Translations under genes and position numbers: made by a program
Shown here: positions 4,849 through 11,107 of the stretch, piece by piece
Numbering within the stretch: position 1 is the first letter of the stretch
Layout of the letters: the number at the start of each line of letters is the position of its first letter
The notes under the pieces: model-generated
What the model saw: the letters and a program-made list of their open reading frames with translations, nothing else
What the model was told of the DNA's origin: nothing
The model's database searches: none
Assembly (NCBI GenBank): GCA_002345215.1
Contig: DDVH01000047.1
Span: 1 to 11,107 of the forward strand
DNA from: Anaerolineales bacterium UBA2317
GTDB lineage: Bacteria; Chloroflexota; Anaerolineae; Anaerolineales; Villigracilaceae
Length of the DNA: 11,107 bases
Direction: 5' to 3'

Positions 4849-5906
4849 TATACGCGTACATCCTTTCCATATCCTTCCTCAACCAAAAACTTCCCATCTT
4901 CAAAGGCAGTCTTTCCTCTTAATACAACTTTTTTGACCTTGCCTCTTACTTTCCAACCTTCAAAGGGAGTCCAGCCGCATTTTGTGAATTGATTTTCGGC
5001 TTTGATTTCGTAAGTTTCATTTTCATCTATTTCAATCCATGTTTCAGGTTGTTCAGGCAAATTAAGTATTTTTCTTGGATTTGTGTGCATTTTTTGAATA
5101 ATGTCGGGAATTGTGATTCGGGAATCGGTTAATAGAAGTGGAAGAATAGTTTCAAGGCCGGGAAATCCAGGTGGCGGATTATCCGAATCTTTTTCTTCTA
5201 CTGTATGTGGAGCATGGTCTGTGGCGAAACAATCAATTACATCTAAATTTTCCCAAAGTGCATTTACATCTGCTTGTGTTGCGAGTCTAGGGCGGACTTC
5301 TTTTCTTCCCTCTTTCTTCTTTCCTCTTTGTTCATCTGAAACTTCCGAAACCATAAACAAATGATGAGGACAAACTTCACACGTTACTTTGATTCCCTTT
5401 TCTTTCGCGGCTTTGATTAATAAAATTTCTTCTTTGAGAGAAACATGTGCAATGTGAATTGGATGGTCATAAATAGCAGAGAACAAAATTGCCGCCGCCA
5501 TTGTCCTTGATTCAGAGTGCATGACCATTGGAAAGTCTTTTGGAAATTTTTGAAAATGAGGAGTCCATAAAGACATATCATCGAGTCTCAATTCTCCAAA
5601 TGTAGAATCAAGATACATTTTGAGTCCTGCGGCTTTGTGTGCTAAACCTGCCACAATGTCTGCATTATCAGGTCCCGCGCCGAGGTATTGACCATAATCA
5701 CAGTAGGCTTTTTGTTTTGCAGAATCCAGTGAAAAATTTAAAGTCGCTTCATCAAAGACAGGCGGTTTGGTATTTGGCATTCCGAGAATCGTAGTGATTC
5801 CGCCAGCCAGTGCGGCTTGAGTTGCTGTCGCCCAATCTTCTTTGTGAGTTTGTCCGGGTTCGCGGACGTGAACGTGTGGGTCAATTAATCCGGGGAGTTT
5901 AATCAT
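4848..5906 (-). CDS. pyrC: Dihydroorotase, CAD-like type (PyrC)
   Basis: This 352-residue cytoplasmic zinc enzyme converts carbamoyl aspartate to dihydroorotate, the third step of pyrimidine synthesis. Metal ligands are all visible: H11/H13 (PHVHVREPG), K96 to be carboxylated (GLKMYL), H130 (VMHSE), H154 (HIAHV) and D230 (TDHAPH). The similarity to the dihydroorotase domain of animal CAD is striking: KEEILLIKAAK at 158-168, CEVCPHH, ALWEN, PPPGFPGLET at 244-253 and GWTPFEGWKVRG near the end. The protein begins almost at the HVH motif, so the N-terminal beta-sandwich strands of many bacterial dihydroorotases are missing, as in that branch. A short Lys/Glu-rich insertion (KKKEGRK, 196-202) comes from a 33-nt pure purine tract (5297-5329). 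There is no Shine-Dalgarno; the ATG is set by family alignment and by the promoter, which predicts a leaderless mRNA. Confidence 0.95.
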   Translation of the reverse strand: MIKLPGLIDPHVHVREPGQTHKEDWATATQAALAGGITTILGMPNTKPPVFDEATLNFSLDSAKQKAYCDYGQYLGAGPDNADIVAGLAHKAAGLKMYLDSTFGELRLDDMSLWTPHFQKFPKDFPMVMHSESRTMAAAILFSAIYDHPIHIAHVSLKEEILLIKAAKEKGIKVTCEVCPHHLFMVSEVSDEQRGKKKEGRKEVRPRLATQADVNALWENLDVIDCFATDHAPHTVEEKDSDNPPPGFPGLETILPLLLTDSRITIPDIIQKMHTNPRKILNLPEQPETWIEIDENETYEIKAENQFTKCGWTPFEGWKVRGKVKKVVLRGKTAFEDGKFLVEEGYGKDVRV

Positions 5907-5913
5907 GTGTTGA

Positions 5914-5942
5914 AGTATAAGGGATACAAGTAGACAAGTAAA
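5914..5942 (-). promoter_or_regulatory. Promoter of pyrC, sigma-70 type, leaderless
   Basis: On the minus strand TTTACT (5937-5942, four of six to consensus) and TATACT (5914-5919, five of six) are 17 bp apart. The -10 ends 7 nt before the ATG, so transcription should start at or next to the start codon. This explains the missing Shine-Dalgarno. Confidence 0.55.
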
Positions 5943-6008
5943 CAGGTAGGTAAATTTTGACGAAGCAGAATCAATTATCAGTTAGTTAATGAAGCGAATT
6001 TGTCAGGA

Positions 6009-6017
6009 TGATATAAT
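6009..6017 (+). promoter_or_regulatory. Extended -10 promoter of icd
   Basis: TGATATAAT fits the extended -10 consensus TGnTATAAT exactly; no good -35 is seen, as is usual for this class. The start site would fall near 6024, at the edge of a run of nine A (6025-6033). The leader of about 60 nt contains the hairpin at 6034-6055. Confidence 0.6.
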
Positions 6018-6033
6018 CCAGCCGAAAAAAAAA

Positions 6034-6055
6034 TCACCGCCGAGGACGGCGGCGA
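6034..6055 (+). repeat. GC-rich palindromic repeat, copy B, in the icd leader
   Basis: Arms TCACCGCCG (6034-6042) and CGGCGGCGA (6047-6055) pair at eight of nine positions around AGGA, then GAGCAAA. Compared with copy A (1208-1229), one base pair changed from T-A to C-G on both sides, keeping pairing; one further base gives an A-C mismatch. Here it lies about 15 nt before the icd Shine-Dalgarno. Confidence 0.7.
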
Positions 6056-6084
6056 GAGCAAATCAAATTAAGAGGAAAGCAAGC

Positions 6085-7590
6085 ATGAGTTATCAAAATG
6101 TAAAAGTGCCGACAGACGGCGCAAAAATTTCAATTCAAAATGGGAAGTTAAATGTTCCCGATAATCCTGTGATTCCGTATGTGGAAGGCGATGGCATTGG
6201 GCGCGATATTTGGCGTGCTTCGCAACGTGTGTTTGATGCGGCTGTGGAAAAAGCATACGGCGGAAAAAGAAAAATTCATTGGATGGAAGTATATGCCGGT
6301 GAAAAATCTTTTAAGTTGTTTCAGACTTGGTTACCCGATGAAACTGTAGAAGCCTTTACTGAATTTTTGGTTGGGATTAAAGGTCCGCTGACAACACCTA
6401 TTGGCGGTGGGATTCGTTCATTGAATGTGCAACTCCGCAAGTTGTTGGATTTATATGTTTGTTTGCGACCTGTGCGTTATTACAATGGTGTTCCTTCACC
6501 TGTGCATCATCCTGAATTGGTAGATATGGTTATCTTCCGCGAAAATACGGAAGATATTTATGCCGGCGTTGAGTTTGCCAATGGCTCGGAAGATATTTTG
6601 AAGTTTAGAAATTTATTGAAAGAACATTTCCCGAAAGAGTTTGGAAAGATTCGTTTTCCTGATTCATCTGGCATTGGTTTCAAACCTGTATCTCAAGAAG
6701 GCAGTGAGAGATTAATCCGCGCGGCGATTGAATATGCTTTATTACACAAACGCCGTTCTGTGAATTTGGTTCATAAAGGTAACATTATGAAATTTACAGA
6801 AGGTGCTTTCAAAGAGTGGGGTTATGGGCTTGCCAAACGTGAATTTAGAAATGAAATTGTGATCGAACGTGAATCTTGGATTTTAGGCAATAAAGAAAAA
6901 GATTCTTCATTAACAGTGGAAGGCAATGCCAAACTTGTTGACCCCGGCTTTGACATGATGAGTCCTGCTCAACAAGATGAAATTAAAAAAGAAGTAGAAG
7001 CGGCTTTGGCTTTGTGGAATACACACGGTGATGGCAAATGGAAAACCAAATTGATGATTAAAGACACGATTGCAGATGTCACGTTGCAATATGTGTTAAT
7101 CCGCCCGCAAGATTATGATGTGATTGCTACGATGAATCTCAATGGAGATTATTTATCTGATGCATTGGCGGCACAAGTTGGTGGTATCGGAATTGCTCCC
7201 GGTGCGAACATCAATTACTTGACAGGTCATGCTATTTTTGAAGCCACACATGGCACTGCTCCAAAATATGCTGACTTAGATAAGATGAATCCAGGTTCTG
7301 TGATTCTCTCCGGCGAAATGATGCTCCGTTACATGGGCTGGAGTGAAGCTGCAGATTTAATTGTCAAAGGCATGGAAGGCGCGATTACAGCAAAAACAGT
7401 CACATACGATTTTGCTCGCAATATGAAAGGCGCGAAGGAAATTAAAACTTCTGAGTTTGGTAACGAAGTGATTAAATGGATGGATGGAAAAGTAAAAGTT
7501 ACAAGTCAAAAGTCGAAGGTCAAAGCGAAGAAAAAAGTTGCAGTGAAAAAGAAAGTTGTGAAGAAGACTGCTAAGAAAAAGAAGAAGTAA
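6085..7590 (+). CDS. icd: Isocitrate dehydrogenase, NADP type, with lysine-rich tail
   Basis: This 501-residue TCA-cycle enzyme oxidises isocitrate to 2-oxoglutarate with NADP. It follows E. coli Icd almost throughout: YVEGDGIGRDIW at 32-43, KGPLTTPIGGGIRSLN at 99-114, FRENTEDIYAGVEF at 151-164 and LVHKGNIMKFTEGAFK at 228-243. Substrate and metal residues seen are S112 (equivalent to the phosphorylated Ser113), N114, R118, R128, R152, K231, D327, D355 and D359. K394, Y395, Y441 and R445 match the NADP-specificity set. About 43 extra residues are inserted at roughly 262-323 compared with E. coli, just before the IKDTIAD motif. Beyond about residue 467, where the family normally ends, lies a tail with 18 Lys in 33 residues and no acidic residue. 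The start at 6085 has AGAGGA 8 nt upstream and the right alignment. An in-frame ATG at 5989 would place the promoter inside the gene. Confidence 0.96.
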   Translation: MSYQNVKVPTDGAKISIQNGKLNVPDNPVIPYVEGDGIGRDIWRASQRVFDAAVEKAYGGKRKIHWMEVYAGEKSFKLFQTWLPDETVEAFTEFLVGIKGPLTTPIGGGIRSLNVQLRKLLDLYVCLRPVRYYNGVPSPVHHPELVDMVIFRENTEDIYAGVEFANGSEDILKFRNLLKEHFPKEFGKIRFPDSSGIGFKPVSQEGSERLIRAAIEYALLHKRRSVNLVHKGNIMKFTEGAFKEWGYGLAKREFRNEIVIERESWILGNKEKDSSLTVEGNAKLVDPGFDMMSPAQQDEIKKEVEAALALWNTHGDGKWKTKLMIKDTIADVTLQYVLIRPQDYDVIATMNLNGDYLSDALAAQVGGIGIAPGANINYLTGHAIFEATHGTAPKYADLDKMNPGSVILSGEMMLRYMGWSEAADLIVKGMEGAITAKTVTYDFARNMKGAKEIKTSEFGNEVIKWMDGKVKVTSQKSKVKAKKKVAVKKKVVKKTAKKKKK

Positions 7591-7592
7591 AT

Positions 7593-7625
7593 AAAAAAAG
7601 TCGGAACGAAAGTTCCGACTTTTTT
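7593..7625 (+). terminator. Rho-independent terminator of icd
   Basis: Perfect 8-bp stem GTCGGAAC/GTTCCGAC (7600-7607, 7612-7619) with a GAAA loop, preceded by seven A and followed by six T, 2 bp after the icd stop. The A-run makes it potentially bidirectional. Confidence 0.95.
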
Positions 7626-7636
7626 GTTTATACAAT

Positions 7637-7642
7637 TATAAT
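7637..7642 (+). promoter_or_regulatory. Possible -10 of the GH9 gene
   Basis: A perfect TATAAT lies 30 bp before the ATG at 7673, right after the icd terminator, where a separate promoter would be needed. No convincing -35 is visible; the region where it would sit is the terminator stem. Confidence 0.35.
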
Positions 7643-7672
7643 CAGCAAAATTTTGTCAACGAGGGTAGCCGA

Positions 7673-10195
7673 ATGAAAAACAAATGGATAACGCTCATAC
7701 TGATTGCAAGCATTTTTATTTCGTCTTGTGGTGGTGCTACGCCCACTGAAAGCCTAACGGGATACGAATCTATTCCGCCAGCAATTCCCGGCGAAGTCGT
7801 TTATATTCCTTTTCCCGTCAACATCACAGTGGATGGTGATTTAAGTGATTGGGCTGGACTTCCCTCTCAAACAGTGGATACAGGTTCGATGCTTTCACCT
7901 GACCCTGCGGAAAACGGTTCTTTCTCCTTTTCAGTTGCTTCAGACGCGGAAAATTTTTATATCACCATGCAGATGCCTGACAAAAACATTGTGGCTGGGA
8001 AACATGGCACTGATTTTTGGAACGAAGACTCGATGGAGTTTTATATCAATGCTTCGGATAATCTCAATGCCGGAGAATATGGACTTAAGATGTTCCAAGT
8101 CAATATCAATGCGGCGGATATTGGCAATACAGACCCAACGACTTTGACAATTACCGGTGTATTTAGTTCAGATGCAAAAGCGACAGGTTTTGTTTTCAAA
8201 ACAGAAGAAGGTTGGGGATTTGAAGCGTCTGTTCCATTAATTGATTTAGTTACAGTTGAACATGGAAAAGAAATAGGTTTTCAATCTCAAATTAATGGTG
8301 CTACAACTTTAGACCGTGATGTTAAATTAATTTGGTCAAAATATGATACAGCAGATACATCATGGCAAAATCCTTCATTGTTTGGGCGGGGAATATTTTT
8401 TGAATTAGGTCGTGCAGATATTCCTCAAGCGAGTCCAAGAGTTGAGGTACAGCCAACAGCTATCCCTGAGAAAGAGGCGTTTATGATTCCAAATGTGATT
8501 AGTGTTAATCAAATCGGATATTTTATCAATGCAAAAAAGTTTGCATCATTGGTATCCGATTCAGCGAGTGAATTAGATTGGCAATTGCAAAATAATAATG
8601 GCGAAGTTGTTTTGAGTGGCAAGACGATTGTGAAAGGTTTTGATGCCGCTTCGGGTGATTCGATTCACTTGATTGATTTTTCTGAATTCAAAACAGAAGG
8701 TGATGGATATAAACTTGTTGCGAATGATTTAGAAAGTCCATCATTTATTGTTTCAGATAACATTTATAGCAATTTGAAATTTGATGCGATGGCATATTAT
8801 TATCACAATCGCAGTGGCATTCCGATTGAAGCGAAATATGTTGGTGATGATTGGTCTCGCGCGGCGGGGCATGTGACAGATAATAATGTGACTTGTTTTA
8901 AGGGGCGTGATGCCGATGGAAAAACTTGGTTGGGTTGTCCGTATACGTTAGATGTGGCTGGTGGTTGGTATGATGCCGGTGATTTTGGTAAGTATGTCGT
9001 CAATGGTGGTATTTCAGCTTGGACGTTACAAAATTTATATGAACGTTTTCCAAATGTGTATCCAGATGGCTCATTGAAAATTCCAGAAAATAATAATGGC
9101 GTTTCAGATTTGTTAGATGAAGCACGTTGGGAAATGGAATTTTTACTTTCGATGCAAATTCCGCAATGGCAAGCAGGTGCTGGGTTGGCACATCATAAAA
9201 TTCATGACCGAACATGGGAGCCGATTCCTGTTATGCCACCAACTGAAATGAATAATGATAATAATCATGAAGTTGAAAATGCTGGGCGATATTTATATCC
9301 AGCAAGCACTGCGGCGACTTTGAATCTTGCGGCGAGTGCGGCTCAATGTGCAAGGATTTGGAAAGAGATTGATTCTGCTTTTGCGGAACAATGTTTACTT
9401 GCCGCAGAAATTGCATGGCAAGCCGCGTTGGAGAATCCGAATCTTTATGCAGGCAATACGCCCGGTGAAGGTGGCGGAAATTATGATGATACCTTTGTGG
9501 AAGATGAATTTTATTGGGCGGCTGTGGAATTATTCATCACCACTGGAAAAGATGAATATAAAGATTATGTGTTGAATTCGAGTCAATTTGGCAAAGTGAG
9601 TCAATTTGATTGGGCAAGCACAGCCACATTGGGTTCTATTTCACTTGTGTCTGTGGAAAATAATTTACCTGCCGATAAACTTGCCGAAGTGAAACAAAAT
9701 GTTTTAACGTTTGCAGATGAAATGAGTGCACTGCAAAACAATTATGGCTATCCATCTTTAATCAAAGGCGATTTTCCATGGGGCTCAAATGGTTTGATTC
9801 TAAACACCACTATATTGATGGGCATTGCTTATGATGTGAGTAAAGATTCAAAATATTTAGATGCCATGCGTTTGAGTATGGATTACATCATGGGGCGCAA
9901 TCCGATAAACATTAGTTATGTGACTGGTTATGGAACATTTCCGATGGGACATCCGCATCATCGTTTCTGGGCGAATGATTTGGCGAATGGATTCCCACCA
10001 CCTCCGCCCGGGGCACTTTCTGGTGGAGCAAACACAAATCCAAGTGACCCAGCCGCCATTGAAGCAGGTTTGTTAGACCTGCCACCAGCCAAAAGATACA
10101 TTGATGATATTGGTTCATTCTCAACCAATGAAGTGACGATTAACTGGAATGCTCCGCTGGTTTGGGTAAGCACGTATTTAGACCAAGTTAAGTAA
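7673..10195 (+). CDS. Lipoprotein glycoside hydrolase family 9 (endoglucanase-like) with CBM9-like domain
   Basis: This 840-residue exported enzyme is predicted to cut beta-1,4-glucans such as cellulose at the cell surface. The signal peptide ends in a lipobox (FISSC, Cys19) followed by GG, so it should be lipid-anchored. Residues about 44-248 look like a CBM9/DOMON-type carbohydrate-binding module (VDGDLSDWAG, then FWNEDSMEFYIN). A short linker leads to the GH9 N-terminal Ig-like domain (about 273-362, starting NVISVNQIGYF). The catalytic alpha-barrel runs from about 366 to the end. GGWYDAGDFGKYV at 430-442 carries the nucleophilic-water aspartates D434/D437. GHPHHRF at 759-765 is the conserved His block, and STNEVTINWNAPLVW at 817-831 carries the catalytic acid E820. 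All key residues are present. Start: GAGGGT with 6 nt spacing before ATG. It is a single-gene unit between two terminators. Exact substrate (cellulose, mixed glucan, xyloglucan) cannot be read. Confidence 0.93.
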   Translation: MKNKWITLILIASIFISSCGGATPTESLTGYESIPPAIPGEVVYIPFPVNITVDGDLSDWAGLPSQTVDTGSMLSPDPAENGSFSFSVASDAENFYITMQMPDKNIVAGKHGTDFWNEDSMEFYINASDNLNAGEYGLKMFQVNINAADIGNTDPTTLTITGVFSSDAKATGFVFKTEEGWGFEASVPLIDLVTVEHGKEIGFQSQINGATTLDRDVKLIWSKYDTADTSWQNPSLFGRGIFFELGRADIPQASPRVEVQPTAIPEKEAFMIPNVISVNQIGYFINAKKFASLVSDSASELDWQLQNNNGEVVLSGKTIVKGFDAASGDSIHLIDFSEFKTEGDGYKLVANDLESPSFIVSDNIYSNLKFDAMAYYYHNRSGIPIEAKYVGDDWSRAAGHVTDNNVTCFKGRDADGKTWLGCPYTLDVAGGWYDAGDFGKYVVNGGISAWTLQNLYERFPNVYPDGSLKIPENNNGVSDLLDEARWEMEFLLSMQIPQWQAGAGLAHHKIHDRTWEPIPVMPPTEMNNDNNHEVENAGRYLYPASTAATLNLAASAAQCARIWKEIDSAFAEQCLLAAEIAWQAALENPNLYAGNTPGEGGGNYDDTFVEDEFYWAAVELFITTGKDEYKDYVLNSSQFGKVSQFDWASTATLGSISLVSVENNLPADKLAEVKQNVLTFADEMSALQNNYGYPSLIKGDFPWGSNGLILNTTILMGIAYDVSKDSKYLDAMRLSMDYIMGRNPINISYVTGYGTFPMGHPHHRFWANDLANGFPPPPPGALSGGANTNPSDPAAIEAGLLDLPPAKRYIDDIGSFSTNEVTINWNAPLVWVSTYLDQVK

Positions 10196-10233
10196 AACAA
10201 AAGGTCGAGACTGAAAATCTCGACCTTTTGTTT
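10195..10233. terminator. Bidirectional rho-independent terminator between convergent genes
   Basis: A perfect 16-bp stem (10195-10210 with 10218-10233) has a 7-nt loop. The GC core GGTCGAGA/TCTCGACC is flanked by A-rich and T-rich ends. It starts in the GH9 stop codon and lies 13 bp before the end of the convergent oxidoreductase gene, so it can serve both. Confidence 0.93.
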
Positions 10234-10246
10234 ACCAACTTCATAT

Positions 10247-11107
10247 TTAATTATTAGTGAGTGTAATGACTATACATCCAGCTTTATTGCCACTCTCAAA
10301 ATATTTATGAGCGTCGGCAGTTTGCTCTAGTGAAAAGCGTCTATCAATAATTGATTTAAATTTCCCCGCTTCAACAAGCTCTTTAATAAGAACTAAATCT
10401 TTAGGGTTTTCTAACGCTAAAGCACAGATTACTTTTTTTCCACCTGTGATTGAAGTCCACAACATTTGAAAAACTTGTTTCATCTTGAAACTGGCTAAAA
10501 GATAAATGCCATTTTGCTTCAGCGAGCTTTTGCAGTTTGCAAACGAACTTTTATTCATGATGTCAAAGATAAGGTCATAAGTCTCGCTGTTTTTAGTGAA
10601 ATCTTCTTTGGTGTAATCAATCACCTTGTCTGCTCCCAAAGATTTTACAAATTCTACTCTTGGAGTGCTACACGCTCCAGTTACTTCTGCTCCATAATAT
10701 TTGGCAAGTTGAACTGCGGCTGAGCCTATACTTCCAGAAGCTCCATTAATCAAAACTTTTTGTCCGCGTTGGATGTTTGCTTTTCTAAGCAAGTTCAAGG
10801 CAGTCGTCGCGCCATAAGGTACAACAGCGGCTTCTTCATAAGTCATAGTAGATGGCTTAGTAGTTACCATTCCATTTTCAGGCGTACAAAGATATTCTGC
10901 ATTTGCCCCCATGTTTTGACCACGATATCCAAAGACTGGCTCACCAACTGTAAATTTTTTTACATCTTTGCCTATTGCTTCAATGACTCCAGAAAATTCA
11001 CTTCCTAGAATATTGACTTTTGGTTTTGTAAAACCGAAAAACATGCGGGCTGGAAACCAAAAAGGAAAAGGCATTGAGAACTGACTAGGAGAAATCGCTT
11101 TGAAATT
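10247..11107 (-). CDS. Medium-chain zinc-independent NAD(P)-dependent oxidoreductase (quinone oxidoreductase/alcohol dehydrogenase family), 5' end missing
   Basis: The frame stays open to the right edge (11 more codons upstream of the ATG at 11074), so the true start is outside; about 40 residues are probably missing. Counting from that internal Met, ILGSEFSGVIEAIG (22-35) is the GroES-like domain signature of the family. The Rossmann nucleotide-binding motif INGASGSIGSAAVQLAKYYGAEVTG is at 108-132, with LGADKVIDYTKEDF following. The last part, FSLEQTADAHKYFESGNKAGCIVITL, is the typical C-terminal strand-helix. The catalytic-zinc Cys/His pattern of classical alcohol dehydrogenases is not seen, so a quinone or enone reductase activity is more likely. 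Substrate is unknown. It converges on the GH9 gene and opposes the presumed replication direction. Confidence 0.9.
   Translation of the reverse strand, partial: NFKAISPSQFSMPFPFWFPARMFFGFTKPKVNILGSEFSGVIEAIGKDVKKFTVGEPVFGYRGQNMGANAEYLCTPENGMVTTKPSTMTYEEAAVVPYGATTALNLLRKANIQRGQKVLINGASGSIGSAAVQLAKYYGAEVTGACSTPRVEFVKSLGADKVIDYTKEDFTKNSETYDLIFDIMNKSSFANCKSSLKQNGIYLLASFKMKQVFQMLWTSITGGKKVICALALENPKDLVLIKELVEAGKFKSIIDRRFSLEQTADAHKYFESGNKAGCIVITLTNN

Noticed and set aside
5989..6084. In-frame upstream ATG extending icd by 32 codons
   Set aside because: The extension would contain the extended -10 promoter and the GC-rich hairpin. It is Lys/Arg-rich and unlike Icd, and a good Shine-Dalgarno supports 6085.
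10247..11107. Horizontal transfer of the oxidoreductase gene
   Set aside because: The sequence feels slightly more AT-rich, but I could not measure composition reliably and no mobile-element trace borders it.
1..11107. tRNA, rRNA or riboswitch genes
   Set aside because: No cloverleaf, rRNA-like or known riboswitch core was recognised in any gap on either strand.

Overview
The window looks like chromosomal DNA of a Chloroflexota bacterium, most likely an Anaerolineae-type fermenter. This is an inference from four things: the Thr/Pro-rich linkers of a secreted lamin-tail-domain protein, a SpoVS homologue, a type 2 (mycobacterial/Myxococcus-like) PyrF, and near-leaderless promoters. Base composition is moderately AT-rich. 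No plasmid, phage, IS or CRISPR genes are visible.

Layout, left to right. Positions 1-270 hold the 5' part of uppS (minus strand), cut by the window edge, with a strong promoter at 282-309. Then come pyrF (335-1156, minus), an intergenic pair of perfect GC-rich hairpins, and a long secreted protein with four lamin-tail domains (1244-3760, minus). A 16-bp perfect inverted repeat (3886-3940) separates this gene from spoVS (3954-4235, minus). The 612 bp between spoVS and pyrC contain no gene. They hold what I read as the chromosomal replication origin, oriC: an AT-rich unwinding segment, four DnaA-trios, a GGGG spacer, two tandem perfect DnaA boxes, and further boxes including three in 20-21 bp iterons. 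A 60-bp heptamer palindrome ends exactly at the pyrC stop. pyrC (4848-5906, minus) is a CAD-type dihydroorotase. It is divergent from icd (6085-7590, plus), an NADP-type isocitrate dehydrogenase with a very lysine-rich tail. icd ends at a strong terminator. It is followed by a lipoprotein with a CBM9-like domain and a GH9 cellulase domain (7673-10195, plus), another strong terminator, and the partial gene of a medium-chain quinone oxidoreductase/alcohol dehydrogenase (10247 to the right edge, minus).

How it fits together. All genes left of the origin lie on the minus strand, and the two large genes to its right lie on the plus strand. Most genes are therefore co-directional with replication forks leaving about position 4380; pyrC and the last gene are exceptions. 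The genes themselves are mostly housekeeping (cell-wall lipid carrier, two pyrimidine-synthesis steps, TCA cycle) plus two exported proteins that suggest polysaccharide use and surface functions. I see no defence or mobile system. The most notable content is the origin next to spoVS and away from any visible dnaA, and several families of short palindromic or heptameric repeats.
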